From Muricea muricata (taxonomy: Eukaryota > Cnidaria > Anthozoa > Malacalcyonacea > Plexauridae), in contig OY979716.1 of the NCBI GenBank assembly GCA_963855995.1, positions 86,630,250 to 86,694,249 of the forward strand: DNA of 64,000 nt, given 5' to 3'. The notes beneath the pieces are model-generated. The model was not told the DNA's origin, searched no databases, and saw only the letters and a program-made list of their open reading frames with translations. Both the position numbers and the translations under genes were made by a program. Positions 12,719-24,515 of this stretch are shown here, piece after piece (the first letter of the stretch is position 1; every line of letters begins with the position of its first letter).

Positions 12719-15621
12719 TTTATAAACCTGGGTGCATTTTATGCGAAAGCCACGCCGAAGTTACGCCGGCGCCTTGACAAAGTCACATGCCAGGACAGTC
12801 AAGTGTTTATATTCCCATAACAAACTAAGCAATGTTACGCCGATCAGATATACACATGTAAAAACACACAAGTTGTAATAAGCCCGCTGCGGACTTGTAG
12901 CAATTATTTCATAGCAATTACTCTCTTGGCTACAACAACACTTTTAAGAATCTCTACAAATTTTAATACTTAAGTTTAATGTAATTATATAAACTTAAGT
13001 TTTCAACAAAACTGTCAATCGTAACTTTACATGCACATCTGCAGTGGCATTTAAGCAAAAAGTTCAATCAGTGTTGACATTGGAGAGGAAAGGACAACAA
13101 CCTAAATCAGAGTCAATCCGATCCACAACTTTGGACACACAGTACTTTTCAGAAAAGAATGCTCGTTGCCTGTGTGGTCTCACTTCATCATCGCCTTGAA
13201 GGTATAACTTAACGCTTTCATCTATAATGGCATTGCACTTTTTAAGGGAGGGTAAGCACTAACTGAGTTTGGTTCGCCGAGCAAGCGTTTCATTTGACTG
13301 CCCACCAGATTGTTGCTGTGCTCTCATAACGCTATAATAGCTCTCGGCTATTGCTTCAGGCCCTCCTTTTGACAACACGATGTCAATAATGGCGCAAGAT
13401 GGTGGTTTGGCAATGCTGTAAATTTCTTCATTGGCGTAAAATGATTTATAAACATTTTGCTCATTCAAACGAACATCGAATGTTTTTCCATTGTCAAACT
13501 TCATGTGGAAAAGAGCGTCAAGGCAATTCGAGCTGATCGCCTCGAAGAGAACAAGTTTGCAATCTTGAGGATGCAATGGACCGTTGTCTTCTCCTTGCAA
13601 CATAAACCATTCGGGACAGAGTAACGTCCAAATTCCTGCCATAACTGCCTCTTTGATGCGACCCATGTATCGATGTGCAAGTCGTGAATCAAAGTCCATA
13701 CCAGACTGCTTTATGTCTGCCATATTAGAAGCAGTGACTAACACAGATTTACACTCTTCAACTCCATAACTTTCGTACATTCCATCCGTCGCATTTGATT
13801 TAACCAACCCTTTAGAAAAAGAACCACAATGCAATGTTACCAATGCAGCTGCGTCAAATACTGCCAAGATTGCCAGTGAAATATTTGTTGTTAGCGACAT
13901 AACTCTTGTTTCCAAGGACTTCTACAATTCCAATGCCAAGCTCTGGTGATCTTTAGATATATCTTCGTTTTCTGTTTCTTTCCAAATAAATCGCTTGTCT
14001 GAAGCATCTTTCCCTTGATCTTTGGTAACTAGCCACCCTTCGAGTAGCGTTACTTGTTGGTTCTTGCATCCCGGTCTTATATTTTCTCGGCAAACTTTCT
14101 CCAAGCGCGGGTATGCTGCGGCATCGCCTTGAGAAGCTTGTTCTAGCTTTTCTTTCACTTTCGGCCACCATAACTTCAGCTTCCAGATGGGGGTATCAAG
14201 AGACTGTACTCGTAGCATCAACTCAACCACTGGTTGCAGAATATCAAGGAAGGCCAGCAAATCTGCAACAATATCGTATCCAGCGATCATGTACTGCAGC
14301 TCCTCTTCCTCATCTCGGATTGGATTGAGCAGATCAAATGCTTTCCAGAAAGAAGTGTAGCTGCTTTCAATCTTGAGCCATTGGTTGTAAGAGGAGCTCG
14401 CAAATCGTTGGCAAGTGAAAGCAACGGGTCTTCGTGCTGATTTATCCAAAAGCTGTAAAAATGCAAAGCCTTTTCCGTTAGCCAGGATGGTATTGAATAC
14501 GTTGCATCTTCTTATAAATCGTCTGAATACGTCACCAGCTCATGTTTCCGAATCTTTTACGTTGACCACGGCGAGATTCAAGATATGGGCAGGATCCCAC
14601 GTAACAGGCAGTGCTAGACTTTCCAGACCATCTTCGGCAATCTCTAAAGTTTCCATCAGCTGTTCACGAAACCCAGTGGCTTGGTATGGCCCATCAGCGG
14701 CAACGCCAGAGAGCCTTGAAAGAATTTCCTTTGAGAAATTGTTTTCAATTGCTTCAAGAAGGAGCTTGGCTAGAACATCATACGAGGCTCGTTCAAGGTC
14801 ATTGTAGACGGCTGGAGCATCAACTGGAATAGGGCATGGAGTGCCAGATTCGTTTCGTCCAACCACAAGAACAGCTTGATGGGTAATTCGAACAGGTGTG
14901 GCTTTATCTACCGTAGCCCATATATGAGGGGGCAATTGCGTTGAAGGGAGAGGTTGGTTCAGCCAGTCGTTGATTCTTCTATTCACTGTCTTTTCTAAAC
15001 AGTAAAGAATTTCATTGAATTTATTTCGGCCATGACCGATATTGCCAACATCCACATCACAACACGTCAGAAAAGATATCGTTTCGAATTGTCTTGCAGC
15101 TGCCCCAAGCTTGATATCAGTAATTGCTGCTTGGAATACATTGGATTAACATGTCTATTTCATCTATTTCATTTGCATCGTGCAAATAAAAAAAACTCAC
15201 TTATAAATAAAAAATCATCAATATTCATATATATTGCAATTTACATTGCAATTTATTGTATAATTGCATGTCTGAGGCCACGATCATTCAGCGATCCACG
15301 ATCAATTTAACGGCTTTGCATACCTTATGTTAACGTAGCGGCTTGCAGTTTGTGACTTTGTCTTTCAAACTATCAATTTAACTCACAATCATCCAAATTT
15401 TGTAGATTTGATTTTTTATTTCTAACTTTATCAATTCAAAATTACGCCTCACCACGTCTTGGCACGCCAGCAAGCATAACGCCAGCCATGGATGCATACG
15501 AAATTATAGTACGCCAACACGCCCAAAAGAATGCGATTGTACTCCAGTATGCCAACCAGTTTTAAAGTCCACGCCGAAGATCTTCGGCGTGCGGACCTTC
15601 AAATGCACCCTGGTTTATAAA
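12719..15621 (-). mobile_element. hAT transposon with 8-bp target duplication
   Basis: The element proper is 12,727-15,613 (2,887 bp). It begins CCTGGGTGCATTT and ends with the inverted AAATGCACCCTGG. It is flanked by perfect 8-bp TTTATAAA duplications (12,719-12,726 and 15,614-15,621). Helentron coding sequence is interrupted exactly at this point and resumes in register on the other side. An 8-bp duplication with CAGGG-like ends is the hAT signature, and the coding content agrees. Confidence 0.9.
13064..15130 (-). pseudogene. hAT-type transposase, three nonsense codons
   Basis: One continuous - strand frame runs from about 15,130 to a natural stop at 13,064-13,066. It is interrupted only by a TGA at 14,540-14,542, a TAG at 13,922-13,924 and a TAG at 13,259-13,261 (probably from a Trp codon). 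Visible features are a catalytic-type segment GVAADGPYQATGFREQL and VTWDPAHILNLAV in the N-terminal half, and GGPEAIAESYYSVM near the C-terminus, as in cnidarian hAT-like proteins. A possible splice acceptor at about 15,131 suggests an upstream exon. No indels were seen, so decay is by point mutation. It would have cut and pasted its own element using the ends at 12,727 and 15,613. Confidence 0.75.
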
Positions 15622-16740
15622 TACTTCAGCGTTAAAGGACAGAGTTCAATCACTAAAACCTTTACAAGAAACTAAAGATTTAGAAGATAAATCTGATGAA
15701 ATTTATGCATCTGGTTTAATAAGCCATTACAGAAAAAGACCAGCAAACGTAGAAGATTTGTCCCTTGCTGATTGGGGTGCATGGTATGACTCAAATAATA
15801 AGACTTACATCAAACCATGTCATGAACTGGATATTGACAATTATCCACTTGAGACCAATATTGATGATAATGATGATGATAATGATAATGTAGAGAATGC
15901 AATTGAACCAAAAAATAAAAAAGGCCTAAAGCCAGAATAATTTGAAGTGTGTGTTTCAACAAGAATGTAGATTCTGAAAAGCATTATCGGGAACTAGTCA
16001 TGTTGTTCACATCATGGAGAGACGAAATGAGTGACTTGTTGAAAAATTCTTCTTATCAAGAACACTATTTGCAAGTAAAAAATATGATGAGCAAGTGAAA
16101 TTGTATGCTACGTGTAGTAATGACCTGAATAAGATTCAGAATCAGCTAAACAATATGGAAGACAATGATGATAATTATGATCTGATCGCACCAGGAACAC
16201 AAAATATTGAGTGTCAAGATGAATTGGAAGGTACGCAAGACCTTTATGCAGATTTCAATGAAAACTATGACCTGTCTGGTGATCTTGGAATACCTTCAAC
16301 TGCGTCAAATACTGAGCAACTGATATTACATGAAGAACAGGATCATCTATACATACAAATGGTACAGAAATTAAATAAAAAACAAAAAGAATTTTTCTAT
16401 CATGTTTTACATCTTATTAAAAACTCTGATAATCCATTCTACTGTTTTCTCAGTGGAGGAGCTGTAGTTGGCAAATCGCATTAACTAAGTGTTGTCATCA
16501 AGCAGCACCAAAGTATTATAATACAAAAGCTGGTGATGATTTTGATCAAGTTAAGATATTAATGCTTGCACCAACTGGCAAAGCAGCTTACAACATTAAA
16601 GGTAACACAATACATAGTGCACTTGCAATACCTGCATGTCAGTCGTTAAAAAATTACAAACATCTTCACTCAAGCAGGCTGAACACTATAAGATGTGAAC
16701 TTGGAGGTTTAAACCTAATACTTTTGGATGAGGTCTCAAT
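15622..16740 (+). pseudogene. Helentron copy 2, segment B: Rep end and helicase start
   Basis: This segment resumes the Helentron reading after the hAT insertion. LSLADWGAWYDSNNK (about 15,760) matches the same stretch of copy 1, followed by an acidic linker. EFFYHVLHLIKNS and FLSGGAVVGKSH (about 16,450) form the Walker A region, here with one Gly changed to Ala and Val added. APTGKAAYNIKGNTIHSALA follows, and LILLDEVSI is Walker B. Stops and frameshifts break it near 15,940, 16,090 and 16,484. It ends at CTCAAT (16,735-16,740), the target duplication of the next insertion. Confidence 0.8.
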
Positions 16741-17000
16741 TACGGTGGCCCATATACGCAATGCACAACAATATTTATATAGATCACTTCAAAGTTTCAC
16801 AGTGCGCAACAGCGGTTTGCAATGCACTATAACATTTTTCTGAGTGCACAAATATATTTTCCCAGTGCACGAATATATTTTGCCAGTGCACAAATGTATT
16901 TTCCTAGTGCACAAATATATTTTTCCAGTGCACTGACATATTTTTCCAGTGCACCGATATTTTTTTCGATTCACCGATATTTTTTCGCAGTCTTACCGAA
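16741..17000 (+). repeat. Left terminal inverted repeat with ~21-bp subterminal units
   Basis: The outer ~110 bp matches the right end almost perfectly. Inside are six to seven tandem units of the form CAGTGCACAAATATATTTTCC, drifting to CACCGATATTTTTTTCG. The right end has about five such units. They look like transposase-binding arrays that differ in copy number between the two ends. Confidence 0.85.
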
Positions 17001-17109
17001 TTTTTTTTTCGACGACGGCACGTATATTCGACGGCAGGTGCGGCATGTGCTGCATATCTCTTTCTCTTTGGTAGTTGTGCCATAGATATAGTCGTACCCA
17101 ATGATTATC

Positions 17110-18080
17110 GTATGGACGAAGTACTGAAAACCTATTTTACCAAGGGCTACTCTTAAGACAAAATACTGCAACTGTTGGCAAAATACCACAAAACACATAT
17201 TTCATTGAGAACCTTGAAACAGAAGCTGTATAATTTGCACTTAAAGCGTCGAAATATTAATTATGACAGAGAAGAAGTAAGACAAGCTATAATAGATAGA
17301 CCATTGTGATGGTCCAGGAAGCAGTAATGGATATCGTTCCGTGTGGCATGCCCTTCGACTTAAAGGTATATGTGTTTCCAGAAGAGTTGTTGCTGACATA
17401 TTAAGAGAAGTTGACCCAGAAGGTACATTGGAGAGAAGAGCTAAACGGATGCAAAGATGCAGGTGTGATTTTATGAATCTATATTCTATTTTAATGTGTA
17501 TGAAAAATATTGCTGTATCATATAAATAGCAAAAACTGCATTCTTGGATTTCACTGGCGGGGCATTTTGCAGCTTTTGCAGTGGGGTCAACCCAAAATGT
17601 ATTGATGAATATGCTGTTCTAGAATTAGCAAATCTCACGAAATTGCAAATATTTCTGCTCCCAAACACAAGGTCGATACATACAGTGAAAAATTATCTCC
17701 GATCCCCAGTGAGATTTATGACGTTAATTGAAACTCAAGAATATATGAAATGAATATGTAAACCCTATATTTAGGTACGTGAACCCTGGACCAAATTTTG
17801 CATGGCATGCTGATGGGTATGACAAGCTTAAGCCTTATGGCTTTCCAATACATGGGTGCATCGATGGCTTCAGTAGAAGGATTATTTGACTCAAGGTTTC
17901 CAGGACTAATAATGATCCTACAATAGTTGCAGGGTTCTTCTTGGAAGCAATTCAACAAGAAGGTAGTTGCCCCACAATTTTGAGGACAGATAAAGGTACA
18001 GAAAACACAGTTATGGCATCTGTTCAAAGTTACCTTCGATCAGAAGGGCAGGATGACCATGCAGGTACTCTATAACATAT
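17110..18080 (+). pseudogene. DDE (integrase-like) transposase of the IS3EU-like element
   Basis: The N-terminal part reads ISLRTLKQKLYNLHLKRRN (about 17,205), then DGPGSSNGYRSVWHALRLKG (about 17,310-17,360). An intron at 17,462-17,774 is bounded by GTGTGA and TATTTAG and restores the frame. Exon 2 has FAWHADGYDKLKPYGFPIHG, holding the first catalytic Asp, and LRTDKGTEN, holding the second. It reaches about 18,065 with a possible donor (GCAGGTACTC). An in-frame TGA (about 17,890) and frame breaks near 17,290-17,330 interrupt it. I did not find the third catalytic residue (Glu) region, so the gene is truncated. It would act on the 16,741 and 24,509 ends. Confidence 0.75.
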
Positions 18081-19690
18081 TAGGTTTGTATGGTACCAAG
18101 TACCCTATTTTTTATCATAGAAATGGTGCAAGAACACTTGTAAGGCCAGGCAGCATATGACACTGAAGATTTTGGTGTGAGTTTGGAAAATTACAATTAT
18201 ATATAATATTTATAATAAACTTTGGCATATCTTCTGTATGGAGTTAACATGAAACACCACAGGCTTTAAGGTTGTTGTTTTAAACCCTTTTGGAGGCAGA
18301 TTGTTGTGAACACACAAAATTCCAAGCCTTTTGCAATGTAATTGCATATGGATGGGGTGAATATGCGTGGGTGTTTACCGCCTTGAATGATGATGGTGGC
18401 AAACATTTCATCAATGGTTTTGTGATCTTCGTTTTGCAAGGCCCGAAAATTGCACCTTATAGCACAGCCAAGTGATGTGCCTGCAAAAAATTAAAAAGTA
18501 TGCACCTATAGAAAAGTAAAGTTGGATGGTACTGAAATTTCAATACCGGTGACGGTATTTTTTAAATACCGTGGTATACCGAGATACCAGTATTCCATCA
18601 ATTTTGATTGATTTTTTTGCCAAACTATGATTCACGTTTCATCATGGCTGAAGTTAGTTCTGGTTCAAATTATTAACACATCGTTCTAAATGGAAAATCT
18701 AAGTATACAGTGTTCCACACACATACTGTATACATAAGTTATATTTTCCATTTGTGAACTTTTTAAAGTAAAAAGATAAAAACAAATAGCCATGAAACCA
18801 GTACATTTTACAGTTTACTGCAAATAACATAATGGTACACCAGTATAGTGTTAAAATAGTATATCATGACTAAGAATACTGGTGCATGGGTTTATAGGAG
18901 AGATCTAGTTTTGCTCGGAATTGTCAAAAATTGTGACATAATACAGGCCTGTATTTAAAATTTCTGCCAATCTGCAATCTAAACACAAAAAATCCTCAGA
19001 AGCCCTGGACAATGACACCTTACATTTTGCATGTCTAAGTAGAGCTCTGCAGAGATTAAGAAATAAGGGTACAGTACCTCAATATTGTTGTAAAATTATA
19101 GTGGGCAGTAAAGTTTAAGCTAATAATGGTTCTGTGATACAGTGATCAACTGAGTCAAGGGATTCTCTGGGATTCTTCTGTAAACACAGCCATAACCTGA
19201 CAATGGAGGCCTTGGATGGTCACGTCACAAAAGCTTAATCGTGTGACATATATGGTTCCCTGTTTTATATATTCTGTAAATCCCTACTGCAATTATTCTT
19301 AGAAAAGTTGATGCCGTAGTTATGTTATTTCTCAAGTTAAACGGGTCTGAAGAATCTATTTTGCTATTGTCAGCATTACTTTGAAAAGCTGTAATACATG
19401 TAAGCTACATGCTTTTGCAAACCACCCAAAGGTGGAAAATATTTTTTTTTCTGAGAACCTGGGTTTGAAGCTTAAAAATTTCAAGTGGAAAACTGGGTCA
19501 TATTGACCATATTGTATGCAGTGTTGAACTGTTAATTGCCAACTTATCGTTTTCTATTAGTTTGCTGTTTCAGTGGCCTTGGATATATAATGTGCATGGT
19601 AATTAAGGGTACTTGAGTTTTGTTATTAAATTCTTGTATGCATTTTTGGAATATAAAAAAAAATACAACTGAATTTTCCGTTGAAGTGGC
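18081..19690. other. Interior of the IS3EU-like element, no supportable exon
   Basis: An ORF at 18,290-18,475 (+) has no recognisable motif. The rest is AT-rich noncoding sequence that probably contains introns of the - strand HECT gene or remnants of the transposase gene. Confidence 0.4.
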
Positions 19691-20249
19691 ACTTTAAGCT
19701 TTTATAATTTTGTGATGTGACCATGTAAAGCCACTTTTTATAGAAAAGCATCTACAGTACAATAGCATCTGTTTTGTTACAAAATTAACCAAATTTTTTA
19801 CACATACATCATTACCCATTGTTAACATACTTGTGAGTGTGCTGCTACCATTGCATATAGCTCCTAAAAGCAAGTGTAAAAACTCTCTTCTAGGCCCACC
19901 ATGATCAATTGCATCTTCTTCTTCTAGACTAGTAGCAAATGTGACTTTCAAGGGGCCAGTTTTTGACATAAAGGATTTTCTTTTAAAGTAGGTCTTTGCT
20001 GTCTGCCATATTCGTAATCTACTGACAACAATCATCCTAGGATTGCCAGTTAGCATTTTCCAACATGAGCTATCACAGCATTTTGCATCACTCATCGTCA
20101 TTGACCCTTTCAGATTCATCAATGTCTTGAATTCTGATAAGCTCATTGCAATTGCTTCATTTACTGCCTCTGTTTCAGATATACCCAAAGGTCTGTTAAA
20201 AATTATTAAAAAAGATATTGATCAGGCCCAAAATGTATAGTGTTACAGA

Positions 20250-22921
20250 ATTTAAGCACTATGGCACCCTTTAAATTTTCAGATCTTTAATCATATGCTG
20301 TAGCTATTTAGGGCACAGAGCTCAATCAGGAGTAGTAGTCTCTTTAAATAATTTATTTACTTGTGAGTTATAACAAGAACTTTTACCAATAAAATAAACA
20401 AGTCTTAAATGTATTTTACCACTAACTGTAAATATACCCACTTCATATATATTTTGGAAAAAAATTAGTGTTGAGCTCTATTTCAGAGTGGCACTCTTTA
20501 AAATAATTTGATTTCAAGTGTAGCGCATATTCCAGGGTGGCACTTTTAAGCAAGGAGGCAAACTTGCCCTAGAGAGCCCAAAAATTGGAGAGCTGAAATA
20601 AAAAAAATTTTATGAACAAATGTGCTGGAAATTAGGCTAAAATTATGAAAATAGAAAACAATTGGCACTGAAATGTCAAGAGAACAAATTTGAACTGTTA
20701 TCAGATATGATACCACAGGCTTTAATGGAAATAAAAACAATATATTAAAAAATATACTGTACCATTTAAAACTACAGTTAATGTACTTTTGAAGCTAGTA
20801 ACATCATAAAAAATTGCTGACTGCAATGATAAAAATCTTAGGACTAAAAATAGTCAATTCATTGATGGAATTTAGCAAAACAGTTACGATCCTTATTAAG
20901 GCAAAGGTGTGCGTTACATTTTATGCACTTGATGTATGAAAAGGTGGAGGTATCTCGAGAACATAACTTGCATCTTCGGCGTGTAGTGTCATAATGAGGC
21001 AGATGGTTGATTTAATCTTTTTGCACATCTTGAGGTACGGAAACATACCTTCTCTTGTTTACCTGCTGTGTTTCTGGGTTACACTCCAAAGATGGTCTTC
21101 CACGGATCACTTTTTTGCTTTTCCAGCTGTTGTCAAAGAATAGGCACATATTGCTTGGAAGTTTCGAAGTTTCATCACATTTTTAGGGTTGGAGCCCAAC
21201 TCTTCATGATGTCTTCGGTAGAGAAACCAAGCATTTACAAGGGCCATCGTAAGACTGTGGAAGAGAGGGTACATATACCATTGCCTAGATCTAATATGAA
21301 ACCTGTACATGTTAGTGCACATGTTCAAAAGATCAATTCCACCCATGAACTTATTGTACTCTTGCACAACTTTAGGGCGATCAATTTCATCATATTCTTT
21401 TCGGCTCTTGTTCCATCTTCTTGCTTTGGTAATGGGTTCAATGCCAGCATAAGTTGATATCAATGTAACCACTTTCTTATCCAACCAGCAGACACAAACA
21501 ACATTGGACTTTCTTTCTACTTTAGAAACAATATGACCACGGCTATGCTTTTTCATATCTTTATCTGTAGGCAGTGGATTGGATGGTATCCGGTTCATCT
21601 TTATGGTCCCAATGTACCATATTTGTCATTGCTTCAACTTCTCTGCCAGGCCAATAGAGGAGAAGTAATTATCGGCAAATGCCTTGAAATTTTTACCCTC
21701 CGGTAATGTTTCTGTCATCTTCTCCACAACGCCTGACGAGCGGCCAAGGTCTGATACCATATTATCTGGAATAGGTTGGCATAAATCAAAATCATAAAGG
21801 AAACCATCTGAATCTGATCTTCCCCCCAACTTGAATCCCCACTTATGAGGTTTCTTTGGCATATACACCTTCAGACACGATCGTCCTATGAATGGGACTA
21901 TAATTTCATCTATGGACTGAAATTCTTTCAGAGGAATTTGAAGAAAATTGGTCCGAAGTGATTCAAACCATGGTCGTAATTTCCATAATTTATGTTTCTG
22001 TTCTTCATCAGTCACAGTGCTGTTGTTTACAAAATGCAACGAAGTCAACTTTAGAAACCGGTTGCGAGCAATAACATTTGAGACACGTTCGAAACAGATT
22101 TCATTTTCCCAGTATGACCTAAAATTTGGCATTTGAACAAGTCTCATATAGTAAATCACACCAATCAGCTGCTCTATTTTCTGGACTGTGGTATTGATTG
22201 AAGATCCTGTCTTTTCAACACTGTATATGTTTGTTTGTTCATCCTCACCTGGATCATCATCAGAGCTTTTTCTGCCATCAAACTCAGAACTACTTTCAGA
22301 CTCAAAGCCCTCTAGATCACTAGTATTATGCCAAGCATATCCAAAACACTATCAAAATTGTATTTCTGATTGCTACTTGTCATCTTTCTATTTGTACAGA
22401 AATTATGTAAATTTACAAGCTAAGAACTAACAACACTGCACAATATAGATACTGATTGACTAATAAGCAAAAACATCAACAAAACTGGCCAGATACAAAT
22501 ATTATAGCACCACGTGGTGACAACCATAAAAGCCTGATGTATCAGATATGATACCAAAACATTTAATATCATAAAGATCATTTTAAAATTTATATTCTAC
22601 AAATACTAATACACAGTTATATTTTTGACTATTGATCAAAGTAATTTTACTAGAAACATGACAGTCAATACTTACCACCATCGAACAATTCAACAACATT
22701 CCAGCTACATTTTGACGAACATACGCTAACGAATAATACGCAATATAAACATCAATTTTGTGTTCCCTCAAAAAGTGGTCAGTGGTATTTACATAATATC
22801 TACATGAAATACTTCATGATATTTTCACTTTTGTACTTTCGTTTATGATGACATAATACAGTTGAATTTATTATTTAAAAAGGTGGTATCAAATATGATA
22901 CCAGGGGCATTTAAGGGTTAA
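20250..22921 (-). mobile_element. piggyBac element nested in the HECT gene (left end unresolved)
   Basis: The right end is ATATGATACCAGGGGCATTT followed by AAGGG and TTAA (22,918-22,921), matching piggyBac ends that insert at TTAA. Related ATCARATATGATACC motifs recur at about 20,702 and 22,537 in the same orientation. A matching inverted left end with TTAA was not found in 20.2-20.9 kb, so the left boundary is approximate and may be deleted. Confidence 0.6.
21107..22159 (-). pseudogene. piggyBac transposase (DDE_Tnp_1_7 type)
   Basis: Two - strand ORFs (21,626-22,159 then 21,107-21,598) share one frame with a stop between them, near 21,626. The first has IDEIIVPFIGRSCLKVYMPK, KWGFKLGGRSDSDGFLYDF and FADNYFSS, typical of the piggyBac core with the DDD residues in SIDE and FADN contexts. 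The second has YAGIEPI, VQEYNKFMGGIDLLNMC (NKxMGGVD motif) and RQWYMYPLFHSLT. The N-terminus upstream of 22,159 is not evident, and the C-terminal Cys-rich domain is only suggested. It catalyses TTAA-specific excision and insertion. One stop and the missing N-terminus imply an inactive copy. Confidence 0.85.
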
Positions 22922-23362
22922 AGTCCCTGGTATTATGAATATTTTTTACAGTTTGTGGGAGAACATTTACATTAATGGCTGTATCATTTTCCATTATTTC
23001 ATAATTTCTCATTTAATTTTGGAGATACTTTGGTTTTTTAAACATGCAAATTATTAGTCTGTCACTGACACTATTTTCATTTTTTTCCCTGGAGGGGTGG
23101 AAAAATTTTAGGTGGGGTGCAAGTCATATGCAATATGCCATTCTTGATGCTTCGGGAGGGGCAAAAATGGCAAACCAAAGTGTCCCAGGGGGGGGGGGTG
23201 AAGAAATATTCTGGTGGGGTTAAACACTTTCTGAGGGAGGTTAATAAAAATTTAGGGGGTTCACCAACCTAACCCCCCCCAGAAAGTCTGCCCATGTTGT
23301 CACATGCTCATAAAGTATATTTATAAAATATCTAATATCTGTGTAACATAGATAAAGTGGTC
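22922..23362. other. Low-complexity intron-like DNA
   Basis: Runs such as GGGGGGGGGG and CCCCCCCC and G-rich degenerate repeats (about 23,090-23,290) occur with no ORF of note. The position fits an intron of the HECT gene. Confidence 0.35.
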
Positions 23363-24289
23363 TTACATGAAATCTGTAGCCAAATATGGGCTGATCACTG
23401 GTACATCTTTGGGCGACAACACTTCTTTGACACTCTCGAAATTACCATCACCAATGTCATCATTTGCATTAAATGAGATATCATCTGCATCATTGTCATC
23501 ATCTGTGTTATTAGATGTGATGTCGTCATCCAATTCTTCATCATTGGCCACAGGGCTGAGGTAAATAGTGATCCTTGAGTATGGTTTGCCAAGCCATTCC
23601 TTGTATTTCTTTAGTACAAATTCATCGGTAGTGCCTGGAATTTTCGTGGCAAGACTTGTGTCCGGGTATGCTAGAACGTAACCCCTCTCTGCTCAAAATC
23701 TTTTGTTGAATGCTTCACGTTTTTTGAGTGCAGCACTTAGAAGATTGTTGTAGTTTGCACTGTCAGGAATTTTCAATGGCAGGGACCCCCCTCTGGTAGG
23801 CTTTAACTCACTCCCAACGTATTCCATTATGCCAACGTTAAGCGTTACCTCGTGAATGTTTGGCTTCGAACGCTTAGTGGGTTTAAAATGAGACTGCCTT
23901 TCTACGAATTTCGCTTTAGTATACTGTGCAAATGTTGGCAACCGCTGTCGCTTCACACCAACGTTACTGACATGGTCTTGTGAGGTTCCTTTGTTTGCTG
24001 CGTTATTTCTCTCTTGATATTCTGTTTTCTTTTGCAAATTTCCTATCCTCGTACCACATGAAGAACAGTAATTGAACGTATCCTTCACTTTTGCACCACA
24101 AGCAGTGCAAAACATCATTTAAAATTTAAATTTTTATTCGTAAATCTGCATGGACTTGACAGCTGACTTGATCGATCGAGAAATGAATGATTTTTGAACG
24201 CGGGAAATGGTAAATTGCGCTGGTAAATTGGCATTCTCCCGTCGCCTGTGTATAGTCTAAAATGTCGACGAAATATAAATATAGGCGAC

Positions 24290-24509
24290 AATCGGAAAGA
24301 CGGCGAAAAAAATATCGGTGAATCGAAAAAAATATCGGTGTACTGGGAAAATATATCGGTGCACTAGGAAAGTACATTCGTGCACTGGAAAAATACATTT
24401 GTGCACTCAGAAAAATGTTATAGTGCATTGCAAACCGCTGTTGCGCACTGTGAAACTTTGAAGTGATCTATATAAATATTGTTGTGCATTGCGTGTATGG
24501 GCCACCGTA
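24290..24509 (-). repeat. Right terminal inverted repeat of the IS3EU-like element
   Basis: This is the reverse complement of 16,741 onward. The first ~110 bp are nearly identical (one T/C difference noticed), followed by about five ~21-bp GTGCAC-containing units instead of six or seven. Confidence 0.85.
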
Positions 24510-24515
24510 CTCAAT

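Larger units (their letters stand above)
19694..24118 (-). pseudogene. Zinc-ribbon / UIM / HECT ubiquitin-ligase-like gene, split by piggyBac
   Basis: Exon 1 (24,118 down to about 23,693) begins MMFCTACGAKVKDTFNYCSS, a double CxxC zinc ribbon (Cys at about 4, 7, 18, 21). The region down to 23,363 reads KKYKEWLGKPYSRITIYLSP followed by an acidic Asp/Asn tract. A separate block at 19,694-20,188 has EAVNEAIAMSLSEF, a ubiquitin-interacting motif, and AIDHGGPRREFLHLLLGAIC, the start of a HECT-type fold as in G2E3-like proteins. The HECT catalytic Cys end was not found. The frame breaks near 23,695 and a piggyBac lies between the blocks. Some IS3EU-type elements are associated with such ligase-like genes (from memory); the cargo might modify host ubiquitination, but that is inference. 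Confidence 0.65.
16735..24515. mobile_element. IS3EU-like DNA transposon, 7.77 kb, 6-bp target duplication
   Basis: The element proper is 16,741-24,509. It starts TACGGTGGCCCATA and ends with the inverse, with terminal inverted repeats of over 200 bp. It is flanked by direct CTCAAT copies at 16,735-16,740 and 24,510-24,515, and the Helentron helicase frame resumes exactly after it. It carries a transposase on + and a zinc-ribbon/HECT gene on -. The 6-bp duplication plus an integrase-like DDE transposase suits IS3EU. Polintons also make 6-bp duplications, but no Polinton gene is present here. Confidence 0.8.

Noticed and set aside
16789-17101. Repetitive Tyr/Cys-rich ORFs on both strands
   Set aside because: They are translations of the subterminal GTGCAC repeats of the IS3EU-like terminal repeat, and the same happens at 24,126-24,428.
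20540-20740. An inverted left end of the piggyBac near 20.7 kb
   Set aside because: The ATCAGATATGATACC motif there runs in the same direction as the right end and lacks a TTAA-flanked inverted terminus.
16741-24509. Second Polinton, suggested by the 6-bp target duplication and long inverted repeats
   Set aside because: No polymerase, ATPase or capsid gene is present; the transposase and HECT gene fit an IS3EU-like element better.
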